Shown: positions 51,600 through 59,932 of the stretch, one piece after another | Layout: the number at the start of each line of letters is the position of its first letter | Numbering within the stretch: position 1 is the stretch's first letter | Source: Nocardia vermiculata NBRC 100427 | GTDB lineage: Bacteria > Actinomycetota > Actinomycetes > Mycobacteriales > Mycobacteriaceae | Reading direction: 5' to 3' | Assembly: GCF_001613265.1 (NCBI RefSeq) | Contig: NZ_BDCA01000002.1 | Span: 186,001-250,000 of the forward strand | DNA length: 64,000 nt | Program-made: the position numbers and the translations under genes | The notes under the pieces: model-generated | The model's database searches: none | Told to the model about the DNA's origin: nothing | The model's input: the letters and a program-made list of their open reading frames with translations, nothing else

Positions 51600-54197
51600 T
51601 CACCACTCGGAGATTATGGTATCCGACACATTTGCAGATTCCTGATGCCTCTTCCCGCCTTCATCGAGTGTTTCCAGAATTCGAGGCAGCACTCCCCCCG
51701 CCCGTAACCATTCGGACTCCGTTTGGGAATCGATCCGCGTGCGGGCACTCGCGGTGTGTACGATTTTCCCGCGAAAACGCGCTACGATCGTCAGCTCGGC
51801 GTTTCGTATTCGTTCCGGATCAATTCCGATAATGTCGTATTGGTCTGCTTCGACTTCGTGCAGACCCTCGCATTGGATCGGCAAGATTCCCATGGCGGCA
51901 AGGTTGGTCCGGTGGATGCGCTCGAAACTGGCGGCGATCACGGCTCGGATTCCGAGCAAACGCGTGACTTTGGCTGCCCAATCACGCGCCGAACCGGCTC
52001 CGTATGATCGACCGGCCACAACGACCGCGGGAATGTTCCGGCGCTGATATTGTGCCGCTGCGTCGTGTACCGCCATCACTGGCCCGTCGGGTAGAAGCCG
52101 CGTCCATCCGCCGTCCCGGTCGGCCAGTTTGTTGCGCAGCCGGGGGTTGGCGAAGCCTCCGCGCAGCATGACGTCATGATTCAGCCGTCGCGAGCTGTAA
52201 CTCCCGAGCTCTCCCGCGGTGATTCCACCTCGGAGCAGCCACGCTCCCGCTGCCGATGCCGGCAGGATGCGCGACACCGGCGAGATATGGTCGGTGGTGA
52301 TGTCATCACCGAGAATCAGCAGGGGGCGAGCAGCGAGGATATCGCCGGCGACGATCGGTTGGCACAACGAAGAATCGGAAAACGGCGGACGCCTGATCAT
52401 GCCGGTTTCGGGCTGCCACACATAGCGGTCGCCATCTGGAAACGCAATATCTTCCCAGAGCCGTTGCGCCTGTCGCCGACGAGCTGTCGCCGTGTGTGGA
52501 GGGCTGTCTGCCGATTCGATGGCGCAATCGATATCGTGCTCGCTGGGCCATATATCGCTCAGCATCACCGGTTCGCCGTCCGTTCCCCTACCGAGAGGTT
52601 CGGCGTCCAGATCGATCGTGGTTCGGCCGGCAATCGCGAAAGCGACCACCAGCGGCGGGGATACCAGGTAGGCGTCGACGACATCGGGGTGGATCCGGCC
52701 GGGAAAATTCCTGTTGCCCGACAACACGGCCGATACACGTATGTTGCGACCGCGGATTTGATGGGCGATCTCGGTGGGAAGCGGCCCGGAGTTGCCCATG
52801 CAAGTCCCGCACCCGAACCCAGCGATATGGAAGCCGAACGCGTCGAGGTGGCTCTGCAGTCCACTGGCACTCAGTAGTTCAGCAGTCGAGTGCGAGCCTG
52901 GGGTGAACGAGGTCTTCGTCCATGGAGCCGGAGCCAAGCCCCGTGCAGACGCGTTTCGGGCGAGCAGTCCGGCAGCCGTGATAGCGCGCGGATTGGATGT
53001 GTTGGTGCAGCTGGTGATGGAAGCGATCACTACCGCGCCGTCGACCGGCCCACCGACGTCAACCGCACCGTCTACGCTCCCGAGGGTCGATATCGGCCGG
53101 ACTTGGTGGGGGCGGCTGGGACCGGCGACAACGCGTTCGACCGTGTCGAGGTCGAACTCGATGAGGTCGTCGTACTCGGGCTCGTCACCGTCGAGCATCC
53201 CCTGGGCCGACAGATACGCTGCTGCCGGCCGGTGCGGACGGGCGGTCCCGGCCAGGTAGTCGAGTGTGCGGGCATCGGGCGGAAAATACCCCATGGTTGC
53301 GCCGTACTCGGGAGCCATGTTCGCGATTGTTGCTCGGTCGGGCACCGACAGGATCGACAGCGCCGGCCCGTGGAACTCGACGATGCGCTGCACAACGCCG
53401 TAGTCGCGAAGCAAAGCTGTGAGGGTCAGGGCGACATCGGCGGCGAGCACACCGGGTTTGGGTGTCCCGGTGAGCCGGACCCCGATGACCTGCGGTACTT
53501 GGAGCAGGATCGGTTCTCCCAGCGCAGCCGCGGTCGCCTCGATTCCGCCCACTCCCCAACCCGCTACAGACAGCCCATTGATCATCGTCGTGTGGCTGTC
53601 CGTACCCACGACAGAATCGAAACCCGCCAGCGGCGTACCGGTGACGACGTCGGCCAGAGTCTCGAGATTCAGTTGATGACAGATTCCCGTGCCCGGCGGG
53701 ATGACGCGCAGGTGCGAAAATCGGCGCTGCGCCCATCGCAGGAATCGGTAGCGCTCAGCATGGCGCTCGTATTCACGTTCGAGATTGGCCGTCGCCGCTG
53801 TGGGGGTCGACCACGAGTCCAACTCGAGTGCGTGGTCCACGACAAGGTCCATGCGTCGCCGCGGAGCGACCGAATCGGCGTCACGGCCGAGTTCTACCGC
53901 ACGTTCGGCCAAGGTGACCATGTCGGCAAGGACCGGGATGCCGGACGCGTCCTGCAGGAGTACTCGCTGGGGGAAGAAGGGCACCGAGACCGAGGCGTCA
54001 CGCACTGCCAAGGCCCGCACATGGTCGGCAGTAGCGGTGCGGCCATTCTCGTGCCGCAGAACATTTTCCACGAGAACACGGGTCACGTACGGAAGCTGCC
54101 TCAGCGGTCCCGCGCCCGCCTGTTCAGCGGCCGCGAGGCTGAAGTAGGTGCGACCGTCCGGCAACGCCCGCACCGCATCGAAGGTATCTGCGATCAC
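51600..54197 (-). CDS. Aconitase-family hydratase (AcnA/AcnD type)
   Basis: This 865-residue Fe-S enzyme begins at GTG 54197 in a GTGA overlap with the lyase gene. Cluster ligands are in ASITSCTNTSNPRAI and HIAGFGCGTCMGNSGPLPTE; SVVGTDSHTTMINGLSVAGW is the substrate region, and the swivel domain has VVVAGRSYGAGSARDWAAK. Length is normal for AcnA or the 2-methylcitrate enzyme AcnD. It interconverts cis-aconitate with citrate or isocitrate. Its place behind a CoA transferase and a citryl-CoA-lyase-like protein suggests citrate production for cleavage. Confidence 0.92.
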   Translation of the reverse strand: MIADTFDAVRALPDGRTYFSLAAAEQAGAGPLRQLPYVTRVLVENVLRHENGRTATADHVRALAVRDASVSVPFFPQRVLLQDASGIPVLADMVTLAERAVELGRDADSVAPRRRMDLVVDHALELDSWSTPTAATANLEREYERHAERYRFLRWAQRRFSHLRVIPPGTGICHQLNLETLADVVTGTPLAGFDSVVGTDSHTTMINGLSVAGWGVGGIEATAAALGEPILLQVPQVIGVRLTGTPKPGVLAADVALTLTALLRDYGVVQRIVEFHGPALSILSVPDRATIANMAPEYGATMGYFPPDARTLDYLAGTARPHRPAAAYLSAQGMLDGDEPEYDDLIEFDLDTVERVVAGPSRPHQVRPISTLGSVDGAVDVGGPVDGAVVIASITSCTNTSNPRAITAAGLLARNASARGLAPAPWTKTSFTPGSHSTAELLSASGLQSHLDAFGFHIAGFGCGTCMGNSGPLPTEIAHQIRGRNIRVSAVLSGNRNFPGRIHPDVVDAYLVSPPLVVAFAIAGRTTIDLDAEPLGRGTDGEPVMLSDIWPSEHDIDCAIESADSPPHTATARRRQAQRLWEDIAFPDGDRYVWQPETGMIRRPPFSDSSLCQPIVAGDILAARPLLILGDDITTDHISPVSRILPASAAGAWLLRGGITAGELGSYSSRRLNHDVMLRGGFANPRLRNKLADRDGGWTRLLPDGPVMAVHDAAAQYQRRNIPAVVVAGRSYGAGSARDWAAKVTRLLGIRAVIAASFERIHRTNLAAMGILPIQCEGLHEVEADQYDIIGIDPERIRNAELTIVARFRGKIVHTASARTRIDSQTESEWLRAGGVLPRILETLDEGGKRHQESANVSDTIISEW

Positions 54198-55036
54198 CGG
54201 CGCGGCACCTCGCGCTCGGGGTGCCCTCGGTAGGTCGGGAGTAGGGGCGGCGGGATCGGGCCCTTGATCCGGCGGCCGGACTGCGACTCTTCCCAGGAAT
54301 GCGCGAGAATTCCGACCGATCGAGACAGCACGAATAGTCCCCGACCCAGTTCCGGCGGGAATCCCAACTCGCTGTAGACAACAGCCGTGGCGCCGTCGAT
54401 ATTCAACGGGACCGGTCTGGAGCACCGTGCGGCCAGTTGACGTTCCAGCTCCTCGGCAACGGCGAGGTACCGTCCGCTGACAAGACCACGTGCAGCCTGA
54501 TCCGCGACAGCATGTAATAGCGGATCACGCCGCGGATCACGCGGATGAAAACGGTGTCCGAATCCCGGTACGTGCCGGCCGGTACGACGGAATTCACTCA
54601 GTGACGCACCGACTGCTCCGACAATGTCGCTACTTTCGGAGGCAGCCTCGATCGCGACCAGGAGCTGCATGCATTGCTGCCCAGCTCCACCGTGCACGTC
54701 GCCGAGCATTCCCACACCCGTGGACATCGCGCCCTGGAGTCCCACTCCACAGGTCGCAGCCATGCGGGCGGCCGCGATCGACGGTGCCTGCGGGCCATGG
54801 TCCACCGCGGCAACAAGCGCCTTTTCCAGCAGGCTCGCCTGTTCATTCGTCGGTAGCTCGCCGCGCACCATCATCCAGATGGTTCGAACGAGCCCGGCAC
54901 CACCGATCAAGTCTTCGATGGGGTAGCCGCGCAGGCGAATGACTCCGGGCTCGATGTCGGATATGTCGGTGGACCACCAATCGGCCACGTCATCGGCCGT
55001 GGTCTCACGCACTGCTTCCCGTCGTGCTGTGCTCAT
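54194..55036 (-). CDS. Short citrate synthase-fold protein, citryl-CoA lyase-like
   Basis: A 280-residue protein, much shorter than citrate synthase (370-430). The catalytic residues are kept: His in GDVHGGAGQQCM, His in HVPGFGHRFHPRD and Asp in VPLNIDGATAVVYSELG. The short form lacks the N-terminal helical part and corresponds to citryl-CoA lyases, which split citryl-CoA to acetyl-CoA and oxaloacetate. ATG 55036 overlaps the CoA transferase stop by four bases. The pairing with a CoA transferase supports the lyase direction. Confidence 0.88.
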   Translation of the reverse strand: MSTARREAVRETTADDVADWWSTDISDIEPGVIRLRGYPIEDLIGGAGLVRTIWMMVRGELPTNEQASLLEKALVAAVDHGPQAPSIAAARMAATCGVGLQGAMSTGVGMLGDVHGGAGQQCMQLLVAIEAASESSDIVGAVGASLSEFRRTGRHVPGFGHRFHPRDPRRDPLLHAVADQAARGLVSGRYLAVAEELERQLAARCSRPVPLNIDGATAVVYSELGFPPELGRGLFVLSRSVGILAHSWEESQSGRRIKGPIPPPLLPTYRGHPEREVPRR

Positions 55037-56238
55037 ATCGCACCTTCCTGCTGAAGCCGGGCGATGTCGGTACTGCCGTATCCCAGTTCGGTGAGGATGG
55101 CGACAGTGTGTTCGCCGAGCTGCGGGGGGCGACTACGTGGTGGTACTGCCTCGCCGTCGACTCGCGTCGGCGATCCGAGTACCCGGTATTCGCGCCCATC
55201 CTCGGTGGGAGACGGCACCGCCGTGATGAGGCGGCGATGCTCGATCTGCGCGGAAGCAAGGGCCTGGGGAACAGATGCCACCGGAGCCGCCGGCACCCCG
55301 GTGTCGAGCAATATCTCGTCCCACTCCGCAGCGGTTTTCTCCTTCAACGAGCGCTCCAGTTCTGCCCGCAGCTCTTCCCGATTGAGTTTTCGGTCTTCGC
55401 GGCGGAGGAAACGTGGGTCGTCGATCAGCTCTGCCCGCCCGAGCACTCGACACAGGGTTTCGTACTGCTCTTGTTTGTTGGCCGCGATATTGAGTGCGCC
55501 CTCGGCGGTGTCGAATGTTCCCGATGGAGCGGAAGTGATGTTCTCGTTTGCCATCGGCTCGGGGTCTCGGCCGGCGATCAGGTGATCGGAAACGACCCAG
55601 CCCATCGAGGTCAGTGCCGCGTCGAGCATGGAGGTGTCGAGGTAGGCGCCCTGCCCTGTGCGGCGCTGACGTACCAGAGCGGCAGCAATCGCGAACGCGG
55701 CAGACAGTCCGCCGAAGCTGTCACAGACCGGATAGCCGACCCGCAGGGGTGCGGTCTCTTTGGTGCCGGTGACGCTCATGATCCCCGATAGTCCCTGAAT
55801 CACCTGGTCATAGGCGGGCCTGGCCTGCATCGGACCGGTTGCGCCGAAACCGGAGACGGCGCAATAGATCAGGCCCGGATTGATTTGCCGTAGTCGATCC
55901 CAACCGAACCCGAGCCGTTCGAGCACACCGGGACGGAAGTTCTCCACCAGGACGTCCGAGGCAGCGACGAGCTGAGCGAAAACATCGGCGCCACCGACGG
56001 TCTTGAGATTGATGGTGATCGACCTCTTACCGGCGTTCTGAGCCAGGAACGATACTCCGAGCCCCTGGGCGGACAGTTCCGGGTCTGCGCCGAGTTGGCG
56101 CGCCAGATCTCCGGTTTCCGGGGTTTCGATTTTCACGACGTCGGCGCCCATGAGGGCGAGCTGATAGCCGGCGAACGGGCCGGCCAGCACGTTGGTCAAA
56201 TCCAGCACGCGTACGCCCCGCAGCAGATCTGTCGTCAC
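55033..56238 (-). CDS. Class III (CaiB/BaiF) CoA transferase of the IclR cluster
   Basis: A 401-residue family III CoA transferase: GVRVLDLTNVLAGPFAGYQL, LMGADVVKIETPETGD, FLAQNAGKRSITINLK and GAYLDTSMLDAALTSMGWVV with the catalytic Asp. GTG 56238 overlaps the IclR stop (GTGA). With the lyase and aconitase encoded directly after it, the likely acceptor is citrate or a related tricarboxylate. Acceptor identity is inference. Confidence 0.92.
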   Translation of the reverse strand: MTTDLLRGVRVLDLTNVLAGPFAGYQLALMGADVVKIETPETGDLARQLGADPELSAQGLGVSFLAQNAGKRSITINLKTVGGADVFAQLVAASDVLVENFRPGVLERLGFGWDRLRQINPGLIYCAVSGFGATGPMQARPAYDQVIQGLSGIMSVTGTKETAPLRVGYPVCDSFGGLSAAFAIAAALVRQRRTGQGAYLDTSMLDAALTSMGWVVSDHLIAGRDPEPMANENITSAPSGTFDTAEGALNIAANKQEQYETLCRVLGRAELIDDPRFLRREDRKLNREELRAELERSLKEKTAAEWDEILLDTGVPAAPVASVPQALASAQIEHRRLITAVPSPTEDGREYRVLGSPTRVDGEAVPPRSRPPQLGEHTVAILTELGYGSTDIARLQQEGAI

Positions 56239-57011
56239 AGAAACACCTCCACCGGGCCGAGGCCGTTGACACTGATCGCGCGAGCCGCCGCGGTGACGGT
56301 GTCGACGTATCGCCCGACCCGGTCGGCGGTGAACCGTGACGTGGGGCCACTGACCGATACCGCCGCGATCACCCGACCGTCGGACCCCACGATCGGCGCC
56401 GCAACAGCGGACGCCCCGAACTCGCGTTCACCGTGCGAGACGGAGTAGCCGACCTCGCGGATCGTATCGACTTGCGGTTTCAGCTGCTCGTAGCTCAAAC
56501 CCGGTTGGTGTGCGGCAACTTCACGCAAGACCGTTTCGGGCGCGTCGAGCAGCAGGATCTTCGCCGAAGCCCCGGTGGACAGCGGATACGGCACGCCGAC
56601 TTCCACCACGCTACGAACTGTTGCTGTGCCTTCGATCTGTGCGACTGCCACGCGGCTCGAGCCCTGGCGGATATAGATGTTGACCGTTTCGCCGGACGTG
56701 TCCACCACCTCCTGCATGCACTTCGTCGTTTCCTCACCCACCTCCCACAGCGAATCGGCCAGCTTGACCCAGCGCAGAAACCCGGGACCGGGGCCGTAGG
56801 TGGAGTCACCTCCGCCGATGATCAACCCCAACGATTCGAGGGTGGCCAACAGGCGCACAACAGTGGTCTTGGGCAGCCCGGTCGATGCGACGATTTCGCG
56901 GAGCTGGCGGGTCGGATGGCGTTCGTCGAATAGTTCCAATACCTCGACGGCGCGCGCGATGCTTCGCACACCACCGTCAGCCCGCGAGGGTGCGGTCCCA
57001 ATATCAGCCAT
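56235..57011 (-). CDS. IclR-family transcriptional regulator
   Basis: This 258-residue protein from ATG 57011 has the N-terminal winged helix GGVRSIARAVEVLELFDERH and REIVASTGLPKTTVVRLLAT, and the C-terminal effector domain with VEVGVPYPLSTGASAKILLL and GASAVAAPIVGSDGRVIAAV. It is the first gene of its own catabolic operon and divergent from the flavoprotein operon. Three similar 13-bp elements in the promoter region are likely binding sites. The ligand should be the substrate of the cluster. Confidence 0.93.
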   Translation of the reverse strand: MADIGTAPSRADGGVRSIARAVEVLELFDERHPTRQLREIVASTGLPKTTVVRLLATLESLGLIIGGGDSTYGPGPGFLRWVKLADSLWEVGEETTKCMQEVVDTSGETVNIYIRQGSSRVAVAQIEGTATVRSVVEVGVPYPLSTGASAKILLLDAPETVLREVAAHQPGLSYEQLKPQVDTIREVGYSVSHGEREFGASAVAAPIVGSDGRVIAAVSVSGPTSRFTADRVGRYVDTVTAAARAISVNGLGPVEVFL

Positions 57012-57024
57012 ACCGCCACTATAG

Positions 57025-57037
57025 ACCACTAGGCGGT
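57025..57037. promoter_or_regulatory. Candidate IclR operator 1
   Basis: ACCACTAGGCGGT is a near-palindrome (ACCrC...GCGGT) 14 bases upstream of the IclR start. It aligns with two further copies, giving a consensus ACCAyTnrryGGk. Confidence 0.55.
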
Positions 57038-57045
57038 TCATACAA

Positions 57046-57058
57046 ACCACTTGATGGG
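57046..57058. promoter_or_regulatory. Candidate IclR operator 2
   Basis: ACCACTTGATGGG starts exactly 21 bases after site 1, two helical turns, so proteins on both would face the same side. Confidence 0.5.
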
Positions 57059-57126
57059 TTGACGCTCTCGGCATCGATGTGTTTCGCTGGTCACACTTCC
57101 ACCGAACCACACATCGGTCCGCATAA

Positions 57127-57139
57127 ACCATTGAGCGGT
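57127..57139. promoter_or_regulatory. Candidate IclR operator 3
   Basis: ACCATTGAGCGGT lies 26 bases upstream of the flavoprotein start and matches sites 1 and 2. A further ACCGA(8)TCGGT inverted repeat stands at 57101-57118. Confidence 0.5.
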
Positions 57140-57165
57140 ACGTACGGCCCCAGAAAGGGAGTCTC

Positions 57166-58575
57166 GTGAGCCATAGCGCCCGACATCACCAAGCCGATCT
57201 GATAGTCGTCGGCTGCGGAGCAGGCGGCCTCGCCACGGCAGTCCGATTCCTCGAGTCCCTGCCCGGCGGTCGGGTGATAGTTCTCGAGCGAACCACCAAG
57301 AGCCGCCGCGGTGGCAACACCGCATGGACCGGCGGCTTCCTCCGACTCGAGGCAGACGGCGCACCAGCGACCGACTTCTCGGCCCGGATGCATGCGTTGA
57401 GCGACGGAAAGACCGACCCCGCGATCATCGATCGGCTTGCAGCACACGCCCAGCCCACCGTGCAGTGGCTCGCCCGCAACGGGGTCGGCACCAAGACCGA
57501 CCTCACGTACTTCCTCACCTCTCAGGGGCCACGCCTGATGCCGGTCGGCGGCGGCGCCGCGATAGTGGAGGCCCTGGCCGCCCGGGTCGAAGAACTCGGC
57601 GGCGAAATCCACTACAACACCACCGCGCAAGGTCTCATACAGGACGCAGACGGGGCAGTAACCGCCGTCGTGACCGACGGGAGCAACCGATACGACGCTC
57701 CCACCGTGGTGCTGGCGTGCGGCGGTTTCGAAGGAAGCTCGCATCTTCTCGACCACTACCTGGGCGAACACGGACACGAACTCACTCCGATCGCACCAGG
57801 CGGCCGGTCCAACCGTGGCGAAGGGATCGCTATGGGCATCGCAGCCGGTGCCGCCACCGATGGCCAGTTCGAACGGTTCCACGGCGAACCGGTCGACGCA
57901 CGCACCCCCGCGCCGGAAGCGCTGGTGATGGTCTACCCCTACGGCATTCTTGTGGACCACCGCGGCCAGCGCTTCGTCGACGAGGCCGCCGATACGCCGG
58001 ACAACACATTCGAATCGGTTGCGTACCACATCTGGCGCAACGCCGATCAATTCGCGTACGTCGTTGCGGATCAAAAGCTGATGCGCCACAACATCGCCCG
58101 TGCGGTACTCACAGATCGCGAACCCGAAACCGCCGGCACCATCGCCGAACTGGCGCAACGTCTCGATATCGATCCCGATGCACTGAGCGCGACGATCGCA
58201 AGCTACAACGCGGCATCCCAACCGGGTCCCCTCGATGTCACTCGATTGGACGGAGTCGCAACTCAGGGACTGGAACCGCCCAAATCCAACTGGGCGCGTC
58301 CCTTGGACGAAGCACCTTATGTCGCCTGGCCGGTACGGTGCGCGATCACCTTCACCTTCGGCGGCCTGAAGACCGATCAACACGCACAGGTGATCGACCG
58401 CACGGGTGCACCGGTGCCCGGCCTGTACGCGGTCGGCGAAGTCGCCGGCGTCTACCACCGCAAATACCCAGGAGCCACCTCCGTGCTGCGTGCGCTGGTC
58501 TTCGGACGCATCGCCGGCGAAACGGCCGCGGTCCGAGCAGGTCACCTCTGCACCGCACTTCACCCCGAACTCTGA
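57166..58575 (+). CDS. FAD-dependent tricarballylate dehydrogenase-like flavoprotein
   Basis: This 469-residue enzyme starts at GTG 57166 after AAAGGGAG. It has an N-terminal FAD-binding loop DLIVVGCGAGGLATAVRFLE, then SRRGGNTAWTGGFLRLE, and the C-terminal FTFGGLKTDQHAQVIDRTGA and PGLYAVGEVAGVYHRKYPGA. It belongs to the fumarate reductase/3-ketosteroid dehydrogenase group and its length matches TcuA, which oxidises tricarballylate to cis-aconitate. Aconitase in the divergent operon and a symporter next door support that use. 3-ketosteroid-type chemistry is less likely here but not excluded. Confidence 0.85.
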   Translation: MSHSARHHQADLIVVGCGAGGLATAVRFLESLPGGRVIVLERTTKSRRGGNTAWTGGFLRLEADGAPATDFSARMHALSDGKTDPAIIDRLAAHAQPTVQWLARNGVGTKTDLTYFLTSQGPRLMPVGGGAAIVEALAARVEELGGEIHYNTTAQGLIQDADGAVTAVVTDGSNRYDAPTVVLACGGFEGSSHLLDHYLGEHGHELTPIAPGGRSNRGEGIAMGIAAGAATDGQFERFHGEPVDARTPAPEALVMVYPYGILVDHRGQRFVDEAADTPDNTFESVAYHIWRNADQFAYVVADQKLMRHNIARAVLTDREPETAGTIAELAQRLDIDPDALSATIASYNAASQPGPLDVTRLDGVATQGLEPPKSNWARPLDEAPYVAWPVRCAITFTFGGLKTDQHAQVIDRTGAPVPGLYAVGEVAGVYHRKYPGATSVLRALVFGRIAGETAAVRAGHLCTALHPEL

Positions 58576-58586
58576 GGCACAGCACG

Positions 58587-59906
58587 ATGACAACGATCAC
58601 CACACAGTCGGCCGGGCCGGCCCGGCGCGCAGCCCTCGCGGGCCTGGTCGGAACGACCATCGAGTGGTTCGACTTCTTTATCTACGGGCTCGCCGCCGCG
58701 CTCGTGTTCGGCAACCTGTTCTTCCCCTCCCTGGATCCGCACAGCGGACGGCTGGCCTCCTTCGCCACCCTCGGCGTCGCGTTCATCGCGCGTCCGATCG
58801 GCGCTGCCATATTCGGGCACCTGGGCGACCGGCTCGGCCGCAAAGCCACACTGGTCACCACTCTGGGGATCATGGGCACCGCCACCGGCCTGATCGGCGT
58901 ACTTCCGACGTATCACACCATCGGTATCGCCGCTCCCCTGCTGCTCATCGTCTTACGCATGCTCCAGGGCGTCGCGGTAGGCGGAGAATGGGGAGGCGCT
59001 GTCCTGATGTCGGTCGAACACGCACCGAGCGGAAAACGCCGCCTCTACGGCAGCGCACCCCAGATGGGCAGCCCGCTCGGACTCATTCTGGCCACCGCGG
59101 TCATGGCAGCGGTCGCTACACTTCCGGACGACCAGTTGCACGCCTGGGGATGGCGCGTCCCGTTCCTCGCAGGCTTCGTCCTCGTCGGCATCGGGTTGTT
59201 CATCCGTTTGGGCGTCAGCGAACCCGCGCAGTTCGCCCACCTCAAGCACTCCGGTGAGACCTCGCGCATGCCGCTGCGCGAGGTGTTGTCGAGCGGGCTT
59301 CGGGGGCTGGTTGTCGGCACCGGCCTGCAAGCCTCGGTCAACGTGGTCTTCTACCTCATCGCGGTCTACTTCCTCACCTACGCTACTGCTGCGCTCGACA
59401 TCCGGCGCAACACCGCCCTGCTCATGGTCATGGCCGCGGCGGTGGTCGACCTGCTCGTCCTGCCGTTGATCGCCGCCGCGAGCGACAGAATCGGAGCGCG
59501 TTCGATATTGCTGTTCGGCACCGTGTTCACCGGCGCAGCGGCCTATCCATTCTTCTGGCTTCTCGACGGCGAACAACTTGTCGAATCCACGATCGTCCTC
59601 ACCGTCATGCTCGTCGGTGCCCACGCCACGGTCTATGCAGTGGTATCCAGCGTGGTCGCCGAGCAGTTCGAGACCCGGGTTCGCTACAGCGGCACCGCCA
59701 TGAGCAATGCACTCGGCGCCCTTCTGTTCAGCGCACCGACGCCGTTGATTGCCGAAGCTGTCGTCGGAGATGGATCTCGATGGTGGCCCCTCGCCCTCAT
59801 CACCCTCGGATCGGCCGTCATATCCATGGCGTCCGCCGCCACGATCTCACACCTTGCCACGCCGGCCGGCGACCTTCGATCTGCCGCAGAACTTCCCGCC
59901 GCCTGA
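58587..59906 (+). CDS. MHS-family metabolite:H+ symporter
   Basis: A 439-residue 12-segment MFS protein 11 bases after the flavoprotein gene. The MHS signatures are LVGTTIEWFDFFIYGLAAAL, FIARPIGAAIFGHLGDRLGR and LRMLQGVAVGGEWGGAVLMS. Family members import citrate, tricarballylate (TcuC), alpha-ketoglutarate, shikimate or proline. In this cluster it should bring in the tri- or dicarboxylate that the enzymes degrade. Confidence 0.92.
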   Translation: MTTITTQSAGPARRAALAGLVGTTIEWFDFFIYGLAAALVFGNLFFPSLDPHSGRLASFATLGVAFIARPIGAAIFGHLGDRLGRKATLVTTLGIMGTATGLIGVLPTYHTIGIAAPLLLIVLRMLQGVAVGGEWGGAVLMSVEHAPSGKRRLYGSAPQMGSPLGLILATAVMAAVATLPDDQLHAWGWRVPFLAGFVLVGIGLFIRLGVSEPAQFAHLKHSGETSRMPLREVLSSGLRGLVVGTGLQASVNVVFYLIAVYFLTYATAALDIRRNTALLMVMAAAVVDLLVLPLIAAASDRIGARSILLFGTVFTGAAAYPFFWLLDGEQLVESTIVLTVMLVGAHATVYAVVSSVVAEQFETRVRYSGTAMSNALGALLFSAPTPLIAEAVVGDGSRWWPLALITLGSAVISMASAATISHLATPAGDLRSAAELPAA

Positions 59907-59932
59907 CCCCCGAAAAAGGAGAACCAATTCCG

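Noticed and set aside
51600..54197. Aconitase gene as part of a methylcitrate (propionate) cluster
   Set aside because: No prpB, prpC-length synthase or PrpD gene is adjacent in this operon; the PrpD-family gene in the window lies in a different cluster 11 kb away under another regulator.
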